Source of the DNA: Bradyrhizobium sp. AZCC 1693
Lineage (GTDB): Bacteria; Pseudomonadota; Alphaproteobacteria; Rhizobiales; Xanthobacteraceae
DNA length: 64,000 nt
Direction: 5' to 3'
Assembly: GCF_036924745.1 (NCBI RefSeq)
Contig: NZ_JAZHSD010000001.1
Span: 3,968,001 to 4,032,000, forward strand
Part shown: positions 8,713 through 15,269 of the stretch, piece by piece
How positions within the stretch are numbered: the stretch's first letter is position 1
How the letters are laid out: the number at the start of each line of letters is the position of its first letter
Translations under genes and position numbers: made by a program
The notes under the pieces: model-generated
Told to the model about the DNA's origin: nothing
The model's database searches: none
What the model saw: only the letters and a program-made list of their open reading frames with translations

Positions 8713-10670
8713 ACGACCACGACGAGGACGCGACGGCGGAACAACCGCCCGGGCGCGAACGGCGGCGGCTGCTGACGTCCCGCCTGGTCCAGTACCTGCT
8801 GCTGCAGGCGGTGATCGCCGGCGCCTGCATCCTGGCGCTTCTGCAGTCGCTGCCGGGCCCTCCCGCCCAGTATCAGGTCACGGCATTCCAGCTCACCGAA
8901 GCCGGCGTCGAGCGCGCGGTGACGCTGCCGTATTTCTCCCGGTTGCGGAATGCGATGGACGATCCGCCGCGTTTCAGCGGAAAATTCGTCCACCCGGCCG
9001 GCGAAGCTGCGCGGCCCTGGTCGGTGTTCCTGCCGCGCTTCACCAACGGCGTCGAGGTCACCGTCAACGACGTCGTGATCTTCGACAGCCGGCGCGATCC
9101 CGCGGCCAACCGTCCCGATCGCAACACGCCGGCGATTGCGGTGATCCCGGCGTCGGTGCTGCGCGACGGCGACAACGCGATTGCAATCCGGCTGTTCATC
9201 TGGGGTCCGATATCAGGCTTTCTCGATCGCATCTGGGTCGGCCCGGACGAATTGTTGCGCCCGACCTATGATCTGAGAACCTTGATCTTCGTTACCCTGC
9301 CTGTGGTGTTCTCGTCGTGGCAGGCGATCCTCGCGGTCATTCTCGGCATCATGTGGGTGATGCGCCGCCATGAGCCGGCCTACGGGGTTCTGGCGGCGGC
9401 GATGGCGGTTGGCGTCGCACAGGCCTTTCTGCAAACGCCGATGGGGGAGACGCCGCTCTCGAGGCTCAATGTGGTCCTGATTTCCTCCGCGCCGCTGGAA
9501 AGTGCGCTGGTGCTGACGTTTGCGCTGTTGTTCTCGGGGTGGAAGTGGCAGCGCTGGGGCTGGATCATTTTCATTCCGGGAATCGCACTGGCGCTGGGCG
9601 GCCTGTTCGGAAATCAGGCGCTGTCGCGCACGCTGTTCCTCGTTCTGGCGGTCCCGATGGTCGGTATCTCGCTGGTCATCATGGCTGTTGTCAGCGCCCG
9701 TTCGGCGCTGAAATGGCAGAACGTCGCAGGCTTCCTGCTCGGCTGCGCGGTCACGATCATGCTGACCTGCTGGATCGCCGACCTGCTTTCGGTATTCCAG
9801 ATGACGCCGAACCGGATCTTCGTCGCGCGGCTGTCCTATTCGGTGATGCTGGTGGCGATCGGCGCCGGGCTGACCTGGCGGTTCGCCCGCGCGCTGAACC
9901 AGGTCGACGGCTTTGCCGGCCGCCTCGTCACCCAGGTGCGCGAGGCTGAGGAGAAGCTGAAGGCCAGTTTCGCCCGCGAGGAGGAACGCGCCCGCGCCGC
10001 GGCGCTGGCGCGCGAGCGGACGCGGCTGATGCGCGACCTGCATGACGGGCTCGGCGGCCAGCTCGTCAGCATCGTGGCCTTGAGCGAGCGCGGCAATGCC
10101 GGCGCGGGAATCGGCGATGCGGCGCGCGCCGCACTGAAGGATCTGCGTCTGGTCATCGATTCGATGGACGACATCGGCGGCGATCTGATGCTGGCGCTGG
10201 GCTCATGGCGCGAACGCGCCACGGCGCAACTGCGTCCGCATGATATCGCGCTGGACTGGCGCGCGGTCACGGCGCAGGGCCTGCCGGTGCATCCCGAACT
10301 GCGGCCGTGGCACGTGATCCAGATCGTGCGGCTGCTGGATGAGGCCGTGACCAATGCGGTCAAGCATGCCAATGCACGGCGCATCACGGTGAGGATCGAG
10401 ACACTCGCAGGCGCCGATGGCCTCGACCGCGGCTGCATCACCGTCGAGGATGACGGCCAGGGTTTTGAGATCACGTCTGACGGTGCGGCAGCAGGCGCGA
10501 TAAAAGCGGCGCGCGGCTTGCGCAACATGCGAAGCCGCGCTGCGCGCTGTGGCGCGGAGCTGGAACTGAGCTCCTGCGCCCAAGAGACTGATCAAGCGAC
10601 TGATCAAGGCACGCGCGTAAAGCTGACATTGCCCCACCGCTTTCCCGACAGCGACGGCGCTACCGGTTAA
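8709..10670 (+). CDS. Membrane sensor histidine kinase (HisKA_3 type)
   Basis: Kinase of 653 residues, partner of the preceding regulator. One membrane anchor near residues 25-48 is followed by an extracytoplasmic domain (about 50-195) and then roughly seven hydrophobic segments (about 200-395), a 7TM-receptor-like layout. A short coiled coil (QVREAEEKLKASFAREEERARAAALARERTRL) leads to the H-box RDLHDGLGGQLVS with His445, and an HATPase_c domain with DEAVTNAVKHA and DDGQGF follows. The start is GTG, overlapping the regulator stop. The ligand is unknown; the periplasmic and multi-pass sensor suggests a small exported or membrane-soluble signal. Confidence 0.87.
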   Translation: MNDHDEDATAEQPPGRERRRLLTSRLVQYLLLQAVIAGACILALLQSLPGPPAQYQVTAFQLTEAGVERAVTLPYFSRLRNAMDDPPRFSGKFVHPAGEAARPWSVFLPRFTNGVEVTVNDVVIFDSRRDPAANRPDRNTPAIAVIPASVLRDGDNAIAIRLFIWGPISGFLDRIWVGPDELLRPTYDLRTLIFVTLPVVFSSWQAILAVILGIMWVMRRHEPAYGVLAAAMAVGVAQAFLQTPMGETPLSRLNVVLISSAPLESALVLTFALLFSGWKWQRWGWIIFIPGIALALGGLFGNQALSRTLFLVLAVPMVGISLVIMAVVSARSALKWQNVAGFLLGCAVTIMLTCWIADLLSVFQMTPNRIFVARLSYSVMLVAIGAGLTWRFARALNQVDGFAGRLVTQVREAEEKLKASFAREEERARAAALARERTRLMRDLHDGLGGQLVSIVALSERGNAGAGIGDAARAALKDLRLVIDSMDDIGGDLMLALGSWRERATAQLRPHDIALDWRAVTAQGLPVHPELRPWHVIQIVRLLDEAVTNAVKHANARRITVRIETLAGADGLDRGCITVEDDGQGFEITSDGAAAGAIKAARGLRNMRSRAARCGAELELSSCAQETDQATDQGTRVKLTLPHRFPDSDGATG

Positions 10671-10686
10671 CTTACGTATCTTCGTT

Positions 10687-10736
10687 TTGACGCGTTTTCT
10701 TTACGCGAACCGGAATCCACTTCGCTCGAAAACGCT
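10687..10736. repeat. 50-bp dispersed hairpin repeat, copy 1
   Basis: This 50-bp segment matches 18865-18914 with two mismatches. Its ends are inverted (CGTTTTC near the left, GAAAACG near the right), so it can fold into a hairpin. Both copies lie in intergenic space next to gene ends. It resembles a repeat I recall as abundant in bradyrhizobial genomes. Confidence 0.75.
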
Positions 10737-10746
10737 TTAGCTAGCC

Positions 10747-11031
10747 TCAGCGGCGGCCGACGCGATTGACCGGACCGCCGCGATTCATCGGCGTGCCGGG
10801 GCGGACGCCGACGCCGGGAGCACCGACGCCGACAGCACCGACGCCGACAACCGGTGTAGCGACCACCGCAACCGGCGTCGGCCGCACCACGCAGCCCTTC
10901 GGCACGCCGACCGTCTTGCAGTAAACCACCGCGGCCTGGGCCGAACCCACACCGCCCAGCGCGAACGAAGCCACGGCCGAGAACGCCGCAAGCGTCAGAC
11001 CAGCGCTCAACCAACCTGTCTTCTTCAACAT
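10747..11031 (-). CDS. Small secreted Val/Gly-rich hypothetical protein
   Basis: Protein of 94 residues. The N-terminal 33 form a typical signal peptide (KKTGWLSAGLTLAAFSAVASFALGGVGSAQA). A short segment with two cysteines (VYCKTVGVPKGCVVRP) follows, then an elastin-like low-complexity run of Val, Gly and Ala-Pro steps and a basic Asn/Arg tail. It is convergent with the sensor kinase gene and separated from it by a hairpin repeat. No enzymatic motif is seen; a periplasmic or surface structural role is a guess. Similar small proteins are frequent in Bradyrhizobium. Confidence 0.6.
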   Translation of the reverse strand: MLKKTGWLSAGLTLAAFSAVASFALGGVGSAQAAVVYCKTVGVPKGCVVRPTPVAVVATPVVGVGAVGVGAPGVGVRPGTPMNRGGPVNRVGRR

Positions 11032-11274
11032 GTATCATCTCCCGAATTGGGCGTGCAGCTCTTTGCGATGTGCCGATCGGTCACCGCAGCCGACGCGGGA
11101 TGTACATGGTCCATGTGAGCCCGCGGCAACATCCCATGAAAATGGTGTGGGCGTGCGCGCGAGGATTTGCGGGCCGATTTCCGACGCCATGAACATGGCA
11201 TGGACCAGGGGCGCAACCTCGACGAGCTTCCGCGCGCTTTCAACCCTCATATCCTCGTCGAAAGGTGATCCACG

Positions 11275-11508
11275 ATGAAATCAATCCACGTCTCGGCCGC
11301 CGCGCTGATCCTGTCGCTCGCCGCCGGCTCGCTGGCGCAAGCGCAATCCGGACCCACCCCGCAGGAGCAGATGGCCTGCCGCTCGGATGCCGGAAAATTC
11401 TGCGCCGAACATGTCGGCAAGCCGCCGCAGATGAATGCCTGCCTGCGCGCCAACAAGGCGAAGCTGTCGGATGGCTGCCGCAAGGTGGTGGAATCGCACG
11501 GCGGGTAA
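11275..11508 (+). CDS. Secreted cysteine-rich repeat protein
   Basis: Protein of 77 residues with a signal peptide (residues 1-23, ending AQA). The mature part contains one cysteine-rich repeat (CRSDAGKFCAEHVGKPPQMNACLRANKAKLSDGC) with four cysteines in the C-x6-C-x13-C-x11-C pattern seen in the GLG1-like cysteine-rich repeat family, which in rhizobia forms small periplasmic proteins. AAAGG lies a few bases before ATG. It stands alone, followed by a long hairpin repeat. The function is unknown. Confidence 0.75.
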   Translation: MKSIHVSAAALILSLAAGSLAQAQSGPTPQEQMACRSDAGKFCAEHVGKPPQMNACLRANKAKLSDGCRKVVESHGG

Positions 11509-11530
11509 AACGGCTGCGATGATCGGGATT

Positions 11531-11658
11531 GCGTTCCCCGGATGCTGCGCACCACGCCGCGCTTGTCGGCGTGGTGCGCTGCTGATCCGGGGTCCACAGG
11601 CTCGGGTCCCGGCTCTGCGGTGCATCGTCCAGAGACGCCGCACCGCGTCCGGGACACG
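11531..11658. repeat. Intergenic hairpin repeat, family B copy
   Basis: The segment begins with CGTTCCCCGGATGCTGCGC and ends with CACCGCGTCCGGGACAC, so its ends are inverted. Related copies lie at 46553-46668 and 47939-48061, and a short one at 20538-20599. A central GTCCCGGCTCTGCGG block is shared by the three long copies. Confidence 0.75.
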
Positions 11659-11713
11659 GATACCCCGTTCGAAGAAACATCACCATGCCCGAGTGGTGAT
11701 CGTCCAGAAACGA

Positions 11714-12451
11714 TCAATCATCCTGATCGAACAGCCTGATCCGGGGCATTTCGCTTCTGGCCGGCTCGGCGAACATATCCCTTCTCCTGGGCTCGGCGAA
11801 CAAGTCCCTTGGCAAGTCCCTTGGCTCGCCTTCTTCCCGGATTCTGATTCGCCGCGGCTCGGTCACTTCCCGGACTCTCTCTTCGACCGCCTCGAGCTCC
11901 TGCTCACGGGGCTGCTTCAAACGGCGCTTGTCGGCCCATTGCTGTCGCCGTTCCGCGCGCCGTTTTTCGGCGTCCGCCCGTTTGATGTCGGCGTCGCGGG
12001 CTCTGGCGAAGGCATCCCGGGGCACGGCGGTCTTTTCGTCGGCCTGTTCGGCAGGCTTCGAAGATTGCGGTGGTGGCTGTACGGGTTGCGCGGCCGCACC
12101 GTTGTTGGCGGGCTTCTCTTCGGCGCGGGGAGGATTGGCGGGTGGAGCTGTCGCGTCTATTTGCGGCTGCGGCTGCGTGTTCGGCTGTTGCTGCGTTTGT
12201 GGCTGCTGGCTCTGCTCCTGCGCGGGCGCGGCAGCCGGATTCGTCCCGGCCGTCGCAGCCACATGCGGCACCGGCTCCGCTGGCGCCGTCGTGACTGTTA
12301 TCGGTTCCGCCGACATCCTGCGTTCCAGCTTGGACACCGTCTGCGAAGGCGGGCTGGTAATGTTCGCAGCCAGATAGCCACCGCCAAGACCAGCGCTGAC
12401 CGCCACGATCACGGTTCCCACGCCTGCAAAATAAGCCGTCGACGTCCGCAT
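11714..12451 (-). CDS. Membrane-anchored Pro/Gln-rich, then charged coiled-coil hypothetical protein
   Basis: Protein of 245 residues, not recognised. The start at 12451 has GAGGGAG upstream; the open frame runs 31 codons further without support. Residues 5-30 are one hydrophobic segment (STAYFAGVGTVIVAVSAGLGGGYLAANI). Residues 50-150 are Pro/Gln/Ala-rich and probably disordered. Residues 155-230 are highly charged (RARDADIKRADAEKRRAERRQQWADKRRLKQ) and likely helical. This suggests a single-pass protein with a long spacer reaching into the periplasm and a basic helical end. It shares its direction with the next two minus-strand genes upstream, also small hypotheticals. Confidence 0.6.
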   Translation of the reverse strand: MRTSTAYFAGVGTVIVAVSAGLGGGYLAANITSPPSQTVSKLERRMSAEPITVTTAPAEPVPHVAATAGTNPAAAPAQEQSQQPQTQQQPNTQPQPQIDATAPPANPPRAEEKPANNGAAAQPVQPPPQSSKPAEQADEKTAVPRDAFARARDADIKRADAEKRRAERRQQWADKRRLKQPREQELEAVEERVREVTEPRRIRIREEGEPRDLPRDLFAEPRRRDMFAEPARSEMPRIRLFDQDD

Positions 12452-12560
12452 GGTTCGGCTCCCTCGTCCACGCGGGCAACGCGTTGGCATGGGCCGATGT
12501 TCCTGCACGGCAGCGTGAGGGAATTGGAACCGGCGGCGCTGCAATCGCAGCGCGCACCGC

Positions 12561-13256
12561 TCAGATCATCGCGGCGACTTTTTCCAGGCCGATGATGCGG
12601 GCGAGCGAACGGACTTCGCTCTTCTGGTCTTCACGCAACTGGAACAGCAGCGGCATCGCCGCCGATTTCAACTGCTGGACCTCTGCGGAGTCGGGATCGA
12701 TCGGCACGCCCGCAGCACTCGGGTTGGCCTGACGGCCCGCATGAATCTTGCGGGCGACAGCGCGCAGCGCGCTCTCCACCGGCGGCCAATAGGACTCCTG
12801 CGATGCGGACAGTTTCAGGCGGTCCTTGATTCCGGCGATCTGGACGTCGCTGAGCAGCGCGTAGTTTTTCTGCGGCTGGGGCTTGGCTGCGGCCGGGTTT
12901 GCCTGCTTGGGCTTCGGCGGCGGGGTGGGCGCTACCACGACCGGCGCAAGCTCCTTCGGCAGACCGATATCGGCGGGGGCGGTCGAGGCATAGGCCTGGC
13001 GCAACGGCTCGCTCAGCGCCGCGGTGGTCTGCGGCGGCTCATAGGCGGCCAGCGCGTAGCTCACGACGGCCAACCGGTCCTTCTTGCTTTCCTTGTTCGA
13101 AACCGGCGCCTGGACGACGGCCGTGGAAGCAGCAGCCAGTTGGGGCGGCGCCGATGGTACGCTGTCGCGGCCGAGAATGGCAGTGGCGGCGGCGCCGACC
13201 ACGAGAAAGCAGATCAGCGCGACGATCGTCATGGTTTTGGTCAAAAAGGTCTCCAT
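12561..13256 (-). CDS. Hypothetical single-pass protein with C-terminal helical domain
   Basis: Protein of 231 residues. The start at 13256 is supported by GGCGGGA; the frame also allows 14 more codons. Residues 8-28 are hydrophobic (TMTIVALICFLVVGAAATAIL). A Pro/Ala/Lys-rich spacer follows (about 90-135), then a helical domain (YALLSDVQIAGIKDRLKLSASQESYWPPVESALRAVARKIHA ... LLFQLREDQKSEVRSLARIIGL). The last part resembles Spy/CpxP-like LTxxQ periplasmic proteins in rhythm, but that is a weak resemblance. The neighbours on the same strand are equally uncharacterised. Confidence 0.6.
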   Translation of the reverse strand: METFLTKTMTIVALICFLVVGAAATAILGRDSVPSAPPQLAAASTAVVQAPVSNKESKKDRLAVVSYALAAYEPPQTTAALSEPLRQAYASTAPADIGLPKELAPVVVAPTPPPKPKQANPAAAKPQPQKNYALLSDVQIAGIKDRLKLSASQESYWPPVESALRAVARKIHAGRQANPSAAGVPIDPDSAEVQQLKSAAMPLLFQLREDQKSEVRSLARIIGLEKVAAMI

Positions 13257-13373
13257 TCCCGCCGATGTGTGGCCCTTTTGCCGAAAACTGGACGACAATT
13301 GAGGCTTTACGATGCCGACGGGAGCCCTGACGCGGCCGAAAAGCTGGGGAAATCGTCCCGAAACAGCTTGGAA

Positions 13374-13622
13374 TCAGGCCGCGGCGGCCAATTCGTAGGC
13401 TTCCTGAATGTCGGCCACGATATCGGAAGCCTCCCACAGGGCGTCGGGCTCGATCGCCTGCAGGGTGACGGTCCAGTTGCTCTTGCGGCTGCGGGGCAGG
13501 CTGACGACCTCGAATTCGATCCCGCGGCACAGCGGATGCCGATCGAGCGCGAACATCACCCGCCGGGTGATCTCGTGCAGGGTCGCCGGGGTTTTGGCAG
13601 CTAGATACTGATCGAGATCCAT
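13374..13622 (-). CDS. Small conserved-looking hypothetical protein (82 aa)
   Basis: Protein of 82 residues without signal peptide or membrane segment: MDLDQYLAAKTPATLHEITR, then an alternating strand-like region with FEVVSLPRSRKSNWTVTLQAI and a closing helix (ASDIVADIQEAYELAAAA). The mix of one helix, strands and one helix suggests a small alpha/beta cytosolic domain. A GGGGTAA-type sequence precedes the start. It is 117 bp upstream of the 231-residue protein gene on the same strand. No family is recognised. Confidence 0.55.
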   Translation of the reverse strand: MDLDQYLAAKTPATLHEITRRVMFALDRHPLCRGIEFEVVSLPRSRKSNWTVTLQAIEPDALWEASDIVADIQEAYELAAAA

Positions 13623-13773
13623 TCCATTACCCCTTCGATTTGCCGTCCGTCCGACCGTGGCGGCGGACCGTCCTCTGGGGCTATTGTTGGGGCCGATATG
13701 GTTAACGGCGCGTTAAGGGCGGCAGTGGCACGGGCCGGAACCTTAAGCGAGCGGCGGAGCGGAACAGCCCGGC

Positions 13774-14427
13774 ATGGCTGAAGCGATACCTCAGACGACA
13801 ACGGCCGCGGCCGGCCCTTCGGTCCGCGCCCCGCTGGCGGCGGCCGTGTTGGTTTCGGCCGTCACGCTGTCGGTCGCGACCTTCGAACTGGGGATGGCGG
13901 ACTGGCCTTCCGGCTTCGTCCTGCTCCTGGTCGTGCCGCTGGTGGCGCTGATCTTCTGCGGCTGTGCGCTGTGGTCAGCGACGCTCCTGCTCCGCCTCCG
14001 AAAAGGCGGGCTGAAGTTCGCCCTGCCCTTCCTGGCGTGCGCGTTGACGCTCGCCGTTCTCGTCTATGCCCCGCTGCACCAGATCGCCCTGCAGCAGAAT
14101 TTCAACTGGCACCGCAAGAGCCGCGAGCGGATCGTGGCGCGGATAGAGGCCGGCGAACTCAAGCCGAACGTCAGTTACAACAAGCGCCTGATCGCGCTCG
14201 GCGACCGCGAACCCAACGCTTCCGCAGGCGGCAACGACATCGTGGTCGATGAGGCCGACGAAGGCACTTATGTGCTGTTTTTGACCACGCGGGGCCTGAA
14301 GCACTATTTCACCGGCTTCCTGCGCGTGCCACCGGGCGGCGATCCCAAAAAATTCTTCGAGTTCGAAGACAAGCCGCCGAGCCAGTTGGTCCGCTACGAC
14401 AAGGACTGGTATTTCGTGGCGAATTAG
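13774..14427 (+). CDS. Hypothetical membrane protein with C-terminal soluble domain
   Basis: Protein of 217 residues with three hydrophobic segments in its first half (about 20-40, 46-75 and 82-105), followed by a soluble domain of about 110 residues (NFNWHRKSRERIVARIEAGELKPNVSYNKRLIALGDREPN ... DEGTYVLFLTTRGLKHYFTGFLRVPPGGDPKKFFEFEDKPPSQLVRYDKDWYFVAN). No known family is recognised. It is transcribed toward the toxin-antitoxin operon, ending five bases before the antitoxin stop on the other strand. The membrane location is a clear prediction; the function is not. Confidence 0.6.
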   Translation: MAEAIPQTTTAAAGPSVRAPLAAAVLVSAVTLSVATFELGMADWPSGFVLLLVVPLVALIFCGCALWSATLLLRLRKGGLKFALPFLACALTLAVLVYAPLHQIALQQNFNWHRKSRERIVARIEAGELKPNVSYNKRLIALGDREPNASAGGNDIVVDEADEGTYVLFLTTRGLKHYFTGFLRVPPGGDPKKFFEFEDKPPSQLVRYDKDWYFVAN

Positions 14428-14432
14428 GCGCC

Positions 14433-14729
14433 TCAAACCAGCTCCATGCGCAGATGGCGCCCGACTGCCTGCGCGGCCCGCGCCAGCGTCCCCAGCGTTA
14501 CCGACTCATTTTCGGGATCGAGCAAGCGATCGAGCTGAGCGCGGCTTGTCTTCATCCGCACCGCGAGCTGGGTCTTGGAAATTTCCTCACGCCGCATCAA
14601 TTCGTCGAGCTGTCGCACCAGCACTCGCTTGATCGCCCGCGCAGTTACACCCTCGTAGATTCCATCCTCCTTCAGAAAATCATCGAAAGACGATCCAATT
14701 CGACCTTGTTTGCCATGCACCTTCTTCAT
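14433..14729 (-). CDS. HTH antitoxin of a HigBA/RelE-type toxin-antitoxin pair
   Basis: Protein of 98 residues with an XRE-like HTH in its C-terminal half (LVRQLDELMRREEISKTQLAVRMKTSRAQLDRLLDPENESVTLGTLARAAQAVGRHLRMEL). It binds and neutralises its toxin and would repress the operon. Its ATG overlaps the toxin stop (ATGA, 14726-14729), giving the toxin-first order typical of HigBA and Gp49-type pairs. The antitoxin frame is intact although the toxin is broken, so it may survive as an orphan repressor or through cross-neutralisation. The family call is good; the specific gene name is left blank. Confidence 0.8.
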   Translation of the reverse strand: MKKVHGKQGRIGSSFDDFLKEDGIYEGVTARAIKRVLVRQLDELMRREEISKTQLAVRMKTSRAQLDRLLDPENESVTLGTLARAAQAVGRHLRMELV

Positions 14730-15071
14730 GCGATCTCCTTCTTTCGCTTGATCGCCAATTCCAGATCACCTGCGGGCGTCTTCTGCGTCTTCTTGATGAA
14801 GGCGTGCAGCAATATCATTCTGCCTTCATGTTCACAGAACAACACGCGGGCGATACGCCCTTGCGTCAATGTGCTGCGGACCTCCCACAATCCACGACCC
14901 AGGGACCGGTAGAGCGGCATCCCAATCGGCCATGCGAACTCGACGTCCTTGATGTCCTCGCCGACGATCTTGCGATCATCGGCGGACAAGCCCTTCAGCC
15001 ATTCCCGAACCGGCTCACGACCGGAGGAAAGGGTGTAAAAGGGTGTAGAAGAAAGCGGGCAGTTGTTTCAT
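14726..15071 (-). pseudogene. Gp49/HigB-like toxin, frameshifted by a 10-bp tandem duplication
   Basis: The body of the toxin is clear: SADDRKIVGEDIKDVEFAWPIGMPLYRSLGRGLWEVRSTLTQGRIARVLFCEHEGRMILLHAFIKKTQKTPAGDLELAIKRKKEIA matches the phage Gp49-like/HigB RNase family. In its frame no ATG or GTG start exists; only a TTG at 14989 that would cut off the N-terminus. ATG at 15071 opens another frame (MKQLPAFFYT...). Removing one copy of the exact 10-bp tandem repeat at 15028-15047 joins the two frames into MKQLPAFFYTLSSGREPVREWLKGLSADDRK, the expected N-terminus. The duplication therefore inactivated the toxin or its full-length form. Confidence 0.8.
15028..15047. repeat. 10-bp tandem duplication inside the toxin gene
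   Basis: AAAGGGTGTA is repeated exactly twice in a row (15028-15037 and 15038-15047). It lies about ten codons into the minus-strand toxin and shifts its frame. Confidence 0.9.
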
Positions 15072-15084
15072 TGCGCCCAGACTT

Positions 15085-15100
15085 GTACCATTTTTGGTAC
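15085..15100. promoter_or_regulatory. Inverted-repeat operator of the toxin-antitoxin operon
   Basis: GTACC and GGTAC are separated by six bases (GTACCATTTTTGGTAC), 14 bp upstream of the toxin ATG at 15071. Short GTAC-type inverted repeats are the usual sites for antitoxin autorepression in this family. The site is inferred from symmetry and position. Confidence 0.6.
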
Positions 15101-15149
15101 GCTGCTGCAAGAAAAATCCAGCCGGCCCCCTTATATCGAGCGTGCTGTA

Positions 15150-15250
15150 TCAACAGGACTGGCGAGCAGGGCCTGTTTCTCGGCTTCGCGGCATGGAATG
15201 AAAAGGAGATCGATCAGGCCGCGCGCATCCTTGGCCGGATCGTCCGCTAG
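15150..15250 (+). pseudogene. Possible remnant of a MocR/GntR-type aminotransferase regulator (C-terminus)
   Basis: A short plus-strand reading GLFLGFAAWNEKEIDQAARILGRIVR followed by TAG looks like the last residues of a MocR-type (GntR plus aminotransferase fold) regulator, whose ends commonly read LLLGFA...EI..GV..LA..L. Nothing upstream continues the domain; the region is instead occupied by the toxin operon promoter. It would be the stub left when the toxin-antitoxin segment or a deletion replaced the rest. The resemblance covers only about 26 residues. Confidence 0.35.
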
Positions 15251-15269
15251 CAGCGTGTATCGCGCCGAA

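Noticed and set aside
11032..11274. Short palindromic words (TACATGGTCCATGT and nearby CCATG repeats) as a regulatory RNA or operator
   Set aside because: The pairs are short and irregular, and no promoter, terminator or known motif supports an RNA gene.
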